Origin: Streptomyces niveus | GTDB lineage: Bacteria > Actinomycetota > Actinomycetes > Streptomycetales > Streptomycetaceae | Direction of reading: 5' to 3' | NCBI RefSeq assembly: GCF_002009175.1 | Contig: NZ_CP018047.1 | Location: 620,001 to 684,000 of the forward strand | Length of the DNA: 64,000 nucleotides | Shown: positions 15,392-24,323 of the stretch, one piece after another | How positions within the stretch are numbered: position 1 is the stretch's first letter | Layout of the letters: each line of letters opens with the position of its first letter | Made by a program: the position numbers and the translations under genes | The notes under the pieces: model-generated | Databases searched by the model: none | What the model saw: the letters and a program-made list of their open reading frames with translations, nothing else | What the model was told of the DNA's origin: nothing

Positions 15392-16407
15392 GGTCGGAGC
15401 CGGTACGGAGCGCGGACGCCCGCCGGGCCGGGCCCGCTCTGCCGGCGGGGCGTGGCGAGCTGAGTGACGGCGTCGTACGGGCCCTGCTCGGCCGCCCCGG
15501 CGCTCCGCTGCCCTCGGGCTCGGCGGCCGGTGGGGCGCATCCGTACGGAGAGGATCTGCACCTCGCGCTCTACCTCTGCTACGAACTGCACTACCGGGGG
15601 TTTCGCGGTGTCGACCCGGACTGGGAGTGGAATCCGGAGCTGCTGCGGCTGCGGGCCGAACTGGAGCGCCGCTTCCTGGCAGCCCTGCGCACGGACACCG
15701 AACGCCGGACGGACTCCGACGAGGCGTTCGCCGGGATTCTGGTGGAGCGCCCGGACGAGGACGGGCTGACTCATTTCCTCAGGGACGAGGGCGAGTTGTG
15801 GCAGCTGCGCGAGTACGCGGCCCAGCGTTCGCTCTACCACCTGAAGGAGGCCGATCCACATGCCTGGGTGATCCCACGGCTGCGGGGCAGGGCCAAGGCG
15901 GCCATGGTCGCCGTCGAGTTCGACGAGTTCGGCGGCGGCCGGGGCGACCGGATGCACTCGCGGCTCTTCGCGGATCTCATGTCGGACCTCGGTCTGGACA
16001 CCGAGTACGGCAGGTACGTCGACGCCGCGACGGGAGAGATGCTGGCGAGCGTCAATCTCATGTCGATGTTCGGTCTGCGCCGGTCGCTGCGCGGCGCCCT
16101 GGTGGGACACTTCGCCGCCGTCGAGGTGACCTCCTCCCCCGCTTCCCGCCGACTGGCCGAGGCCATGCGGCGGGCGGACGCCGGTGAGGCGGCCGTGCAC
16201 TTCTACACCGAGCACGTGGAGGCCGACGCCGTCCATGAACAGGTCGTCCGCCGGGATGTGGTGGGCGGGTTGCTGGAGGACGAGCCATGGCTGGAGACCG
16301 ACGTGGCCTTCGGCGTCGACACCACCGAGCTGCTGGACACCCGCCTGGCCACCAGGACCCTGGCCGCCTGGCGCGACGGCGTCTCCAGTCTCCGTACACT
16401 GCTCTGA
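15388..16407 (+). CDS. Iron-containing redox enzyme (haem oxygenase-like fold)
   Basis: 339-residue member of the haem oxygenase-like iron-containing redox enzyme family. A cytoplasmic helical protein with candidate metal ligands in LYLCYELHYRGF, VAVEFDEFGGGRGDRMHSRL and AVHFYTEHVEADAVHEQVV. Relatives include diiron oxidases and N-oxygenases; the substrate here is unknown. The GTG at 15388 shares bases with the stop of the CDGSH gene, so the Fe-S protein is a likely electron donor. It is convergent with metE across a terminator hairpin. Confidence 0.8.
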   Translation: MRSEPVRSADARRAGPALPAGRGELSDGVVRALLGRPGAPLPSGSAAGGAHPYGEDLHLALYLCYELHYRGFRGVDPDWEWNPELLRLRAELERRFLAALRTDTERRTDSDEAFAGILVERPDEDGLTHFLRDEGELWQLREYAAQRSLYHLKEADPHAWVIPRLRGRAKAAMVAVEFDEFGGGRGDRMHSRLFADLMSDLGLDTEYGRYVDAATGEMLASVNLMSMFGLRRSLRGALVGHFAAVEVTSSPASRRLAEAMRRADAGEAAVHFYTEHVEADAVHEQVVRRDVVGGLLEDEPWLETDVAFGVDTTELLDTRLATRTLAAWRDGVSSLRTLL

Positions 16408-16473
16408 CGCGCATCGCTCCGACCGGTCCGGTGCCGATACCCGCACCCAACACCCGACACCCTGCACCGGGGG

Positions 16474-16511
16474 CGGGCCGGGGCGGACGCTTCGATGTCC
16501 ACCCCGGCCCG
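16474..16511. terminator. Bidirectional terminator between convergent genes
   Basis: A 15-bp stem (16474-16488 with 16497-16511) contains one mismatch and an eight-base loop. It sits between the redox enzyme gene and the end of metE, both of which run into it. Confidence 0.7.
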
Positions 16512-16518
16512 GCTGATC

Positions 16519-18843
16519 TCAGGAGCCGTCGGCGGCCGGTCGCGAGCGGATCTCGCGGGCCGCGGCGACCATGTTCTCCAGCGAGGCACGGGTCTCGGGC
16601 CAGCCGCGGGTCTTCAGTCCGCAGTCCGGGTTCACCCAGAGTCGTTCGGCCGGGATGGCCTCAAGTCCCTTCAGGAGAAGGGCTGTCGCCTCCTCGGTGC
16701 TCGGGACGCGTGGTGAGTGGATGTCGTAGACACCGGGTCCGGCCTCGCGCGGGTAGCCGTGCGCGGCGAGTTCGCGGGCGACCTGCATATGGGAGCGGGC
16801 GGCCTCCAGGCTGATGACGTCGGCGTCGAGGTCGTCGATGGCCTGGACGATGTCGCCGAACTCGGCGTAGCACATATGGGTGTGGATCTGGGTGTCTGGC
16901 CGTACCCCGCCGGTGGTGAGGCGGAAGGACTCCGTCGCCCAGGCCAGATAGTCGGCGTGATCGGCGGAGCGCGGGGGCAGCGTCTCGCGCAGGGCGGGTT
17001 CGTCGACCTGGATGACCGAAGTGCCCGCCGCCTCCAGGTCGTTGACCTCGTCGCGCAGTGCGAGTGCGACCTGGCGCGCGGTGTCTGCGAGCGGCTGGTC
17101 GTCACGGACGAAGGACCAGGCGAGCATGGTGACGGGCCCGGTGAGCATGCCCTTCACCGGATGGTCGGTGAGCGACTGCGCGTACGACGTCCAGCGCACC
17201 GTCATCGGCTCGGGCCGGGAGATGTCCCCGGCGAGCACCGGCGGGCGTACGTAACGGGTGCCGTACGACTGCACCCAGCCGTGGTTCGTGGCGACGTAAC
17301 CGGTCAGCTGCTCGGCGAAGTACTGCACCATGTCGTTGCGTTCGGGCTCACCGTGCACCAGGACGTCGAGCCCGGCCTTCTCCTGGAAGGACAGGACCTC
17401 CCGGATCTCCTCCTTGATCCGCTCCTCGTATCCGGCGGTGTCGATCCGTCCGCCGCGCAAGTCGGCCCGCGCGGTGCGCAGTTCGTCGGTCTGCGGGAAG
17501 GAGCCGATGGTGGTCGTCGGCAGTGGCGGAAGGCCGAGGCGCGCCCGCTGCGCCGTGGTGCGTTCGGTGTACGGCTGCGAGCGCCGTGCGTCCGCGTCGG
17601 TGACGGCGGCGGTGCGGGCGCGTACGGCCGGGTCGCGGGTGAGCGCCGAGCCGGCCCGGGAGGCGAGGGCCGCGCGGTTGGTGATGAGTTCGGCGGTGAT
17701 GGCGTAGGTGCCCTGCCCGAGTCCGCGTGCCAGTACCGCGATCTCCTCCGTCTTCTGCCGGGCGAAGGCGAGCCAGCGGGAGATCTCCGGGTCGATGTCG
17801 CGTTCGGCGGTGGCGTCGAGCGGGACGTGCAGCAGGGAGCAGGATGCGGCGACGTCGACGCGGTCGGCGAGGCCGAGGAGTGTGCCCAGTGTGGCGAGGG
17901 ACTTCTCGTAGTCGTTGATCCAGATGTTGCGTCCGTCGACGACGCCCGCGACCAGGCGCTTGCCGGGCAGCCCGCCCACGGCCGCGAGGGCGTCGAGGTT
18001 GCCGGCGGCCGATCCGGTGAGGTCGAGCGCGAGCCCGTCGATCGGGGCCTTGGCGAGTACGGGCAGCGCGTCCCCGAGCCGTCCGAAGTAGGAGGCGACG
18101 AGCAGCTTGGGCCGGTCGGTCTCCCCGCCCAGGTCGCGGTAGGCGCGGGCGGCGGCGTTCAGTTCGGCCGGGGTGCGGTCCTGCACCAGCGAGGGCTCGT
18201 CCAGTTGCACCCACTCGGCGCCGGCCGCGCGCAGATCGGCCAGGATCTCGGCGTACACGGGGAGGAGCCGGTCGAGCAGCGTCAGCGGCTCGAAGTCGGC
18301 GGCCACGCCCGGTGCGGGCTTGGCCAGCAGAAGATAGGTGAGCGGCCCGACCAGGACCGGACGGGCGGTGAGGCCGAGCGCGAGGGCTTCCTTGAACTCG
18401 GAGACCTGTTTGGCCGGGTCGGCGGTGAAGACGGTGTCCGGGCCCAACTCGGGCACCAGATAGTGGTAGTTGGTGTCGAACCACTTCGTCATCTCCAGCG
18501 GCGCGACGTCCTGGGTGCCACGTGCCATGGCGAAGTAGCCGTCCAGTGCGTCGGCGTCGACCGCCGCGCGGTGCCGCTCGGGGACGGCGCCGACCATGAC
18601 GCTGGTGTCCAGGACGTGGTCGTAGTAGGAGAAGTCGCCGGAGGGCACTTCATGGATGCCGGCGTCGCTCAACTGCCGCCAGTTCGAACGACGGAGGTCC
18701 TCGGCGGTCGTGCGGAGGGCGTCGGCGCCGACGCGGCCCTTCCAGTAGCCCTCGACGGCTTTCTTCAGTTCCCGGTTCTGTCCCTGGCGGGGGTAGCCGT
18801 ACACGGTGGCCCGTGCTGCCGCGGCTGCGGACTGCGCTGTCAC
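16519..18843 (-). CDS. metE: Cobalamin-independent methionine synthase MetE
   Basis: 5-methyltetrahydropteroyltriglutamate-homocysteine S-methyltransferase, 774 residues, the usual length. Makes methionine without B12 in the cytoplasm. The duplicated barrel halves are visible. The zinc site lies in the C-terminal half: HMCYAEF supplies His and Cys, and NPDCGLKTR the second Cys. The substrate loops [10 protein letters not shown] and the [13 protein letters not shown] motif are intact. The GTG at 18843 has AAGGAG upstream. A cobalamin riboswitch precedes it, so expression falls when B12 is available and a B12-dependent MetH can take over. Confidence 0.96.
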   Translation of the reverse strand: MTAQSAAAAARATVYGYPRQGQNRELKKAVEGYWKGRVGADALRTTAEDLRRSNWRQLSDAGIHEVPSGDFSYYDHVLDTSVMVGAVPERHRAAVDADALDGYFAMARGTQDVAPLEMTKWFDTNYHYLVPELGPDTVFTADPAKQVSEFKEALALGLTARPVLVGPLTYLLLAKPAPGVAADFEPLTLLDRLLPVYAEILADLRAAGAEWVQLDEPSLVQDRTPAELNAAARAYRDLGGETDRPKLLVASYFGRLGDALPVLAKAPIDGLALDLTGSAAGNLDALAAVGGLPGKRLVAGVVDGRNIWINDYEKSLATLGTLLGLADRVDVAASCSLLHVPLDATAERDIDPEISRWLAFARQKTEEIAVLARGLGQGTYAITAELITNRAALASRAGSALTRDPAVRARTAAVTDADARRSQPYTERTTAQRARLGLPPLPTTTIGSFPQTDELRTARADLRGGRIDTAGYEERIKEEIREVLSFQEKAGLDVLVHGEPERNDMVQYFAEQLTGYVATNHGWVQSYGTRYVRPPVLAGDISRPEPMTVRWTSYAQSLTDHPVKGMLTGPVTMLAWSFVRDDQPLADTARQVALALRDEVNDLEAAGTSVIQVDEPALRETLPPRSADHADYLAWATESFRLTTGGVRPDTQIHTHMCYAEFGDIVQAIDDLDADVISLEAARSHMQVARELAAHGYPREAGPGVYDIHSPRVPSTEEATALLLKGLEAIPAERLWVNPDCGLKTRGWPETRASLENMVAAAREIRSRPAADGS

Positions 18844-19019
18844 GGAACTCTCCTTCGCGAGATGTGTCCTTGAGTCCCGGGGACGGGACGCGGGCGCGAA
18901 GGGACGACCGATCGTGCGGACCACGTCGCGTCGTCGGACGCGTGTGCCGCTCGATATGTACGCCGACCCGCCCACGAGGTCACCGGAACGACCGCGCGCG
19001 ATCGTTCACGCACGGGCAA

Positions 19020-19226
19020 CGGGCAGGTCTTCGGACTCGTGGGCCCGTCTCGTATCGGTCACGAGACACCTACTGGCCGTCGCTTCCCAGACCTGTCCGG
19101 GCCCAGTGCGTATGACGGCGGTCGTTCCCACTCACCGCTGCGGGGCAGTCCCGGATTCCCACCGGGTTCCCTCTTACGACGCACCTGCCTGGCGGACAGG
19201 AACGAACCAGCTGCACCGACCAGCCT
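19020..19226 (-). ncRNA. Cobalamin (B12) riboswitch controlling metE
   Basis: On the minus strand the class I cobalamin aptamer landmarks are in order: GGGAACCCGGTGGGAATCC, then GACTGCCCCGCAGCGGTGAG, CACTGGG, GGGAAGCGACGGCCAGTAGG and finally GTCCGAAGACCTGCC. About 176 nt separate the aptamer from the metE start. That leader (18844-19019) contains a hairpin, GAACGA...TCGTTC near 18990-19012, which may be part of the expression platform. No gene lies in 18844-19337. Confidence 0.93.
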
Positions 19227-19337
19227 AGAGGGCCGGGTGGCGGGCGCACACGTGCTGACCACATCGCGGACGGTGAAATGGACGAGTCGCGGTCCGGGCA
19301 CGTGACGGTGTGGCGCCGTGGCGAATCCCGGCGCGGC

Positions 19338-19904
19338 TCAGGAGGCGGCGGGCCAGTCCCCGCGGCCGGCCAGTCGCACGACCAGGGCGGCAATGTTCCA
19401 CGCGTCGTCGTCGCCCCGGTGGTGGCGTCCCTCCAGCGGGAGGCCGGCCACCCTCAGCGCCTGGGCCATTCCGGGGCGGCGCCGCAGGCCGTAGGAGGCG
19501 GTGAACGCGGCCTTCGCGTTGGTGTGCCGGTGCCCGAAGGGGTACTCCGTACCCGTGCGCCGGCACTGGCGGGTGAACTGGTTACGGTCGTAGTCGCCCC
19601 AGCTGGCCCAGGGCAGCAGACCCGCGCGGTGATCGCGCGCCAGAACCCGGCAGGCTTCGGCGAAGGGCAGGCCCCCGGCCACCTCGGCCGGTGTCAGCCC
19701 CGTCAGCTCCGTACAGAACGGGCTCACCTCCGACCGGGCCGGGCGCACCAGCAGTCGGTGCTTGGCGATGCGCTCGCCCGCGCGCAGGTCGACGACGGTG
19801 AGCCCGATCTCGATGATCTCGTTCACCTGCCCGGGCGGCGGCTGTCCCTCCCAGCAAGTCGCCTCGACATCGACCACGTTCAGCAAGTGCCCCTCGACGT
19901 CCAT
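19338..19904 (-). CDS. DEDDh 3'-5' exonuclease
   Basis: 188-residue exonuclease of the DnaQ/KapD-like DEDDh group. Exo I is VVDVEATCWEG (Asp12, Glu14). Exo II lies around WGDYDRNQF. Exo III is HHRGDDDAWNIA with the catalytic His and Asp. It would trim DNA or RNA ends, and its size fits stand-alone enzymes. ATG at 19904. It follows the sigma factor and repeat protein genes on the same strand with a 44-bp gap and may be read from their promoter. Confidence 0.85.
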   Translation of the reverse strand: MDVEGHLLNVVDVEATCWEGQPPPGQVNEIIEIGLTVVDLRAGERIAKHRLLVRPARSEVSPFCTELTGLTPAEVAGGLPFAEACRVLARDHRAGLLPWASWGDYDRNQFTRQCRRTGTEYPFGHRHTNAKAAFTASYGLRRRPGMAQALRVAGLPLEGRHHRGDDDAWNIAALVVRLAGRGDWPAAS

Positions 19905-19948
19905 GGGAAGTGAGGGTAGGAACGACCGCCGTCCCGAGTCATCCGGAT

Positions 19949-20635
19949 TTACGGCGTGGGGCTGTGGGGAAGGTCGCGCGTCAGGGTGGGGACGGGGCGC
20001 GGGATCGTACCGAAGTCCTGGTCCGGGTCGACGGGAAGGCGGTTGATGACCGCTTCCAGGCGGGCCGGAAGGGTGGGGCGGCTGCCGGAGCGGCACTGGG
20101 TGAGCAGTTGGTGGCGGATGCTCTCCGGCAGCAGCGGGCGCGCGGCCGGGGCCGGTGGCGCACTGTCCGGGGCGGTCAGCCGGCGGGCCTCCGCCCGCCA
20201 GTGCCGGGCGTCGCTGAACTCGGCACGGCGCCCGTGGGCGAGGTAGAGGCAGAAGGCCGCGGTGGGGTTGCCGCCGCCCGCGGCGAACTGCCACCAGAAC
20301 TGGGCGGCGTCGTGATCTCGCGCCAGATGGAGCAGTGCGCCGAAGACGACCGCGCCCTCGGGGTCCGGCCGGTCGTCGTCGGCCAGACGTGCCAGGGCCG
20401 TTGCCGCCTGCGGGGTGTCGACGATGAGGGCGACCGCGAGGTCGAGATCGCGGGCGGCCTGTTCGTGCGCGGCGGGAGTGCGCGGCGTGCCGGGGGCGGT
20501 GTCGGGATGTACGCGGGCGGCCCTGGCCTCGACTCGTTGCCGGGCGGCTTCGGTGTCGTAGTCGGTGTAGGTGTCGACGAGGACCTCTGCCTGGTCCAGC
20601 AGGGCGCTGATGGAGGCGTGGTCGTTGGTGCGCAC
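19949..20635 (-). CDS. Hypothetical helical-repeat protein next to sigma factor
   Basis: 228-residue cytoplasmic protein of no recognised family. The central part (EGAVVFGALLHLARDHDAAQ then FWWQFAAGGGNPTAAFCLYL) has the spacing of TPR/Sel1-type helical repeats; the C-terminus is Pro-rich. It starts with GTG two bases after the sigma factor stop, so the pair is cotranscribed and probably coupled. It could be an anti-sigma or partner protein; there is no direct evidence. Confidence 0.65.
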   Translation of the reverse strand: MRTNDHASISALLDQAEVLVDTYTDYDTEAARQRVEARAARVHPDTAPGTPRTPAAHEQAARDLDLAVALIVDTPQAATALARLADDDRPDPEGAVVFGALLHLARDHDAAQFWWQFAAGGGNPTAAFCLYLAHGRRAEFSDARHWRAEARRLTAPDSAPPAPAARPLLPESIRHQLLTQCRSGSRPTLPARLEAVINRLPVDPDQDFGTIPRPVPTLTRDLPHSPTP

Positions 20636-20637
20636 GT

Positions 20638-21249
20638 CTACCCTTCCGTCTCGGTCGGTTCGATGGCCATGTCGAGCTCGCGTGCCAGGCGGCGGCGGGC
20701 ATGCTGTGCCTGGGAGCGCACGGTGGCGAGTTCGATGCCGAGGTACTCGGCGACGTTCTCCTCGTCCTCGCCGAGGACGAACCGCAGGACGATGATGTCG
20801 TACTGACGCTCGCGCAGGTCCGCTATGGCTCCGTACAGGCCGAGTTCACCTGCCAGGACGGTGAACTCGTCCCGGGTGTCGTGCCGGAGGAGTTTTCCGA
20901 TGGCCGCCTGGAAAGCGGCGGTGCCGGCCAGGAGCGGCTCAAGTCCGCGTTCGTCGAGCCAGCGGTGGATCTCTTCCTTCAGCAGCGACCAGGCGTACCG
21001 GGAGACCGACTCCTGGGCCAGGGCGTGTTTCCAGTCGCGCTTCAGGTGTGCGCAGGCGGTGTCCACGACGGTCTCGGCCGCGAGGCTCTCGCCGACCTGG
21101 GTGTGGGCGTAGCGCATCCATAATTCGCGGTGGTAGTCGTGGAAGGCGTCGAAGGTCAGGCCGAGCCGTCCCTGCCCGCCGTCCTCGTCGGGCGCGCCTC
21201 TGGGGCTCGGGGCGTTGGTACTCCGCGTCTTGGGGGTGGGTGCGGCCAT
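20638..21249 (-). CDS. Small sigma-70-like factor with a TTA codon
   Basis: 203-residue sigma factor of the ECF-like size class. Residues 30-100 are a divergent region 2. Region 4 is clear: LRERQYDIIVLRFVLGEDEE then NVAEYLGIELATVRSQAQHA. Start at the ATG at 21249 with GGGGAG upstream. Leu43 is encoded by TTA (21121-21123), the rare codon read by the developmentally controlled bldA tRNA, so full translation is expected late in growth. It heads an operon with the helical-repeat gene. Confidence 0.82.
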   Translation of the reverse strand: MAAPTPKTRSTNAPSPRGAPDEDGGQGRLGLTFDAFHDYHRELWMRYAHTQVGESLAAETVVDTACAHLKRDWKHALAQESVSRYAWSLLKEEIHRWLDERGLEPLLAGTAAFQAAIGKLLRHDTRDEFTVLAGELGLYGAIADLRERQYDIIVLRFVLGEDEENVAEYLGIELATVRSQAQHARRRLARELDMAIEPTETEG

Positions 21250-21808
21250 CACTCCCCGCTCTCGGAGGCGGGTGTCGGTGCGTCCGGCGTCGGGGCGGCG
21301 CCCGACGGTGTGTGGGGGGCGTACTGCGGACTGCGGAGGTGGCGTGCCCCGGCGCGTACTTCGGTCGCCGGGAGGCGTCTCGTGGCGGTCCTTGGGTGGC
21401 CGGTGAAGACCCTGGCGTAGGTTCCGCGAACCGCCTGACCTTCCCGATCGAGTTCCACGCATGTCCTTTGGGGGGGGTGGGGGGGGCACCGCACCGCTCC
21501 ACGGCGGAGGGATGTCGGTGGAGACGGAACGTCTCACTCAACAGCCAACCGGATGAACGGGCTTCTTGTGCAAACCTTCGGTCAATTATCTTCGCCGAGG
21601 GTAATAGTATGACTACTTAGACGTTCGGGTGGCGGTTTCGGAAACGTGTTCCCGTCCGTCCGAACAGGCCGCCCGGCCCCGGCGGAACGACCCCCGCTCC
21701 CACGGTTGCCCCGTGCGGACGGCGGGAAGTGAACCGCGGTGCGGAGGGGGCGTCGGCGCGGCGCCTACCCGGGCCGATCGGACAGCGAACAACTCCTGGG
21801 GGCGTGGC
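21250..21808. other. 560-bp intergenic region with G8-T-G8 tract and AT-rich promoter zone
   Basis: Divergent spacer between the sigma factor gene and the methyltransferase. It holds GGGGGGGGTGGGGGGGG at 21470-21486 and a stretch of low GC at 21570-21620 (AATTATCTTCG, GGGTAATAGTATGACTAC) that most likely carries promoters for one or both genes. No convincing coding sequence was seen; reading frames here are Pro/Arg-rich low complexity. Confidence 0.6.
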
Positions 21809-22627
21809 ATGGCGGAGAACAGCACGGTGGACCTGAAGCTGGATCAGGCGCATTCGGCTCGTATGTACGACTACTACCTCGGCGGCACCACGAACTTCCC
21901 CGCCGACCGGGAGGCGGCCGGCAGAGCCCTCGCCGCCTTCCCCTCCATCCTGGCCACCGCGCGCATCAACCGGCGCTTCATGCGCCGCGCGACGCGGTTC
22001 CTCGCCCAGGAGGGCATGACCCAGTTCTTCGACATCGGCACCGGCATCCCCACCTCCCCCAACCTCCATGAGGTCGCCCAGGAGGTCACCCCCGCGGCGC
22101 GCGTGATCTACACGGACAACGACCCGATCGTCCTGGCCCATGCGCGGGCGCTGCTCCACAGCCACTCCGAGGGCCACACCTCGTACGCGCACGCGGACGT
22201 CACGGACCCGGCCGCGCTCCTGGCGACACCGGAGATAGCGGGCACGCTCGACTTCACCCGGCCCATCGCGCTGAGCCTCAACGCGCTGCTCCACTTCGTC
22301 ACCGACGACCGTGTCGACGGCGGCGCGCACGGCATCGTCGAACATCTCAAAGCGGCACTCCCCTCGGGCAGCACCCTCAGCATCACCCATGTCACCCCCG
22401 ACTTCGACCCCGAGGGAATCGCCCGGCTCACCGGCGCCTACCGCGCCGCTGGCACCCCCGGCCAGGCACGCCCCCACGCCGAGATAGTCCGCCTCTTCGA
22501 CGGCTGGGAACTCCTCGACCCGGGCGTCGTCCCCACCCAGCGCTGGCGCCCGACCGATGAGGACCACGCCGAGAACGTGACCGACGCGGAAGCCGCCTGC
22601 TACGCGGGAATCGCCCGCAAGCCCTGA
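21809..22627 (+). CDS. SAM-dependent methyltransferase, Streptomyces DUF574 type
   Basis: 272-residue S-adenosylmethionine-dependent methyltransferase of the family expanded in streptomycetes (DUF574). The N-terminal signature is ARMYDYYLGGTTNFPADREA. Motif I is QFFDIGTGIPTSPNLHEVAQ, and the acidic residue after motif II is in VIYTDNDPI. The substrate is unknown; paralogues occur near conservon and regulatory genes and may affect development. Start at the ATG at 21809 following GGGGGCGTGGC. Confidence 0.88.
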   Translation: MAENSTVDLKLDQAHSARMYDYYLGGTTNFPADREAAGRALAAFPSILATARINRRFMRRATRFLAQEGMTQFFDIGTGIPTSPNLHEVAQEVTPAARVIYTDNDPIVLAHARALLHSHSEGHTSYAHADVTDPAALLATPEIAGTLDFTRPIALSLNALLHFVTDDRVDGGAHGIVEHLKAALPSGSTLSITHVTPDFDPEGIARLTGAYRAAGTPGQARPHAEIVRLFDGWELLDPGVVPTQRWRPTDEDHAENVTDAEAACYAGIARKP

Positions 22628-22648
22628 TCCGGGGGCTCCCGCACGCCC

Positions 22649-23086
22649 TCAGCCCACGGCCTTCTTCACCAGGGCGGCGATGGTGGCTTCGGCCTTCTCG
22701 CCCAGCTCGGTCACGGCGAAGGACGTGGGCCACAGACCACTGTCGTCGTCGAGGCCCGCCTCGGTGGTGAAACCGAAGGTCGAGTAACGCTCCTTGTCGG
22801 CCTGCCCGCTGCGGAAGAAGCACACCACCTTCCCTTTCCTGGCGTAGGCCGGCTGGCCGTACCAGAGCTTCGGCGCCAGTTCGGGGGCGTTGGTGGTGAC
22901 GACGGCGTGGATGCGTTCGGCCAGCGCGCGGTCCGATGCCTCCATGTCCGCGATCTTCGAGAGCACGTCGAGCTCCTCGGAGGCCGCCTTGCTGCCCCGG
23001 CCACGGGTCGTCTCCTTCTTCAACTCCGCGGCGCGCGCCTTGATGGCGGCACGTTCCTGCTCGGAGAAGCCGGTGTTCGGGCTCAT
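22649..23086 (-). CDS. DUF1801/YdhG-like (frataxin-fold) protein
   Basis: 145-residue protein of the DUF1801 family, whose Bacillus relative YdhG has a frataxin-like fold and has been proposed as an iron chaperone. The typical core is PKLWYGQPAYARKGKVVCFF followed by RYSTFGFTTEAGLDDDSGLW. A helical N-terminal extension precedes it. The ATG at 23086 gives a better ribosome-site spacing than a GTG at 23095. An iron box lies 111 bp upstream, between this gene and the divergent argB, so it too may respond to iron. Confidence 0.78.
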   Translation of the reverse strand: MSPNTGFSEQERAAIKARAAELKKETTRGRGSKAASEELDVLSKIADMEASDRALAERIHAVVTTNAPELAPKLWYGQPAYARKGKVVCFFRSGQADKERYSTFGFTTEAGLDDDSGLWPTSFAVTELGEKAEATIAALVKKAVG

Positions 23087-23196
23087 CGCTGCCACTCTCC
23101 CGCTCGTGATCGGTGTGAAGTGCCTCTGACGCTAACCGTGCCGGGAGACCTGACGCTTCTTCATTCGTGACCGGTTCGATCTACGGCGCTTCCTGT

Positions 23197-23215
23197 TTAG
23201 GTTAGGCTAAGCTAA
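23197..23215. promoter_or_regulatory. Iron box (DmdR/IdeR operator) before argB-like gene
   Basis: TTAGGTTAGGCTAAGCTAA matches the 19-bp actinobacterial iron box. It lies 90 bp before the argB-like start and 111 bp from the divergent DUF1801 start. Repression when iron is plentiful is expected. Confidence 0.9.
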
Positions 23216-23304
23216 CAATGCGTCGCGGGTTGGTCGCCGACGCGGCGGCCGGTCTCCGGACGCATGGACGCTTGGGCACACGGAGACCACGAGAGACGGG
23301 GACC

Positions 23305-24198
23305 ATGACCGAACGGACCGCGACGACCGCGACGACCGCGACGACCGCGCGAACCGGCATCGTCGTCGTCAAGTTCGGCGGCAACGCCATGGTGGACACA
23401 GACCTCCGGCGGACATTCGCCCGGGACATCGTGGAGTTGTGGCACGCGGGCCTGCGCCCGGTCGTCGTGCACGGGGGCGGGCCGCAGATCAGCGCCATGC
23501 TCGACCGTCTCGGCCTGGAGACCCGGTTCGAGGCAGGTCTGCGGGTGACCACGCCGGAGACGATGGAAGTCGTGCGCATGGTGCTCAGCGGCGGCGTCCA
23601 GCGGGAGTTGGTCGGCCACATCAACGCCCATGGGCCCTTCGCCGTGGGGATGACGGGCGAGGACGCGCACACGATGACGGCCGTACGGCGCTCCGCCCGG
23701 GTGGGCAGCCGGCAGGTGGACATCGGCCTCGTCGGCGACATCGTGGAAGTGAACCCGGACATGGTCCGCACACTCCTGGACCAGGGCCACATACCGGTGG
23801 TCTCCCCCGTGGCGCGCGGCGCCGACGGACAGGTCTACAACGTCAACGCCGATCTCGCGGCGTCGGCACTCGCCGTGGCCCTCGGAGCCGAACGGCTGGT
23901 GGTACTCACCGATGTCGAGGGGCTGTACGCGAACTGGCCTGACAGCACAGAGGTCATCGAGCGACTGACGGCAGACGCGCTGGACGGGATGCTGCCGGGG
24001 CTGGCGAGCGGGATGCTGCCGAAGATGGAGGGCTGTCTGCGGGCCGTGCGGGGCGGCGTTCGCCGCGCACAGGTACTCGACGGCCGGGTGCCGCACGCGG
24101 TGCTGCGAGGCGTCCTCGACGAGACCAGCCCCGGCACCACCGTGGTTGCGGACAACAGCCCGGACCACAGCCAGGCCCATTCCACAAGCGCCGTCTGA
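23305..24198 (+). CDS. argB: N-acetylglutamate kinase (ArgB paralogue), iron-regulated
   Basis: Amino-acid kinase of 297 residues that phosphorylates N-acetyl-L-glutamate, the second step to ornithine. Visible are the nucleotide-binding [13 protein letters not shown], the substrate loop [30 protein letters not shown] and TDVEGLY, plus [12 protein letters not shown]. Start at the ATG at 23305; an upstream ATG at 23218 has no ribosome site. The N-terminus contains a 9-bp DNA repeat. An iron box upstream and the adjacent siderophore cluster point to a dedicated role in ornithine supply, separate from the usual argCJBD operon, which is not in this window. Confidence 0.9.
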   Translation: MTERTATTATTATTARTGIVVVKFGGNAMVDTDLRRTFARDIVELWHAGLRPVVVHGGGPQISAMLDRLGLETRFEAGLRVTTPETMEVVRMVLSGGVQRELVGHINAHGPFAVGMTGEDAHTMTAVRRSARVGSRQVDIGLVGDIVEVNPDMVRTLLDQGHIPVVSPVARGADGQVYNVNADLAASALAVALGAERLVVLTDVEGLYANWPDSTEVIERLTADALDGMLPGLASGMLPKMEGCLRAVRGGVRRAQVLDGRVPHAVLRGVLDETSPGTTVVADNSPDHSQAHSTSAV

Positions 24199-24215
24199 CC
24201 GCTGAACTCCCGTGC

Positions 24216-24240
24216 CCGCTCGGCCGGTTGGGCCGAGCGG
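24216..24240 (+). terminator. Terminator after argB-like gene
   Basis: CCGCTCGGCC (24216-24225) pairs perfectly with GGCCGAGCGG (24231-24240) around a five-base loop, 18 bases after the stop. A strong rho-independent style stem without U-tract. Confidence 0.75.
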
Positions 24241-24323
24241 ACCGGGGGTCTGCCGTCGTTACGGCCTTCGGATCCGTCCCGCGCCGGGGGCGCCATCACC
24301 CGGTCGCACGCGCGGGCCGACGG

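Noticed and set aside
21048..21620. 190-residue plus-strand frame over the sigma gene start and intergenic region
   Set aside because: Arg/Gly-rich shadow of the sigma gene and the poly-G region, with no ribosome site or family.
23218..23304. Earlier start for the argB-like gene
   Set aside because: The ATG at 23218 lies three bases after the iron box with no ribosome site; the translated leader has no conservation features.
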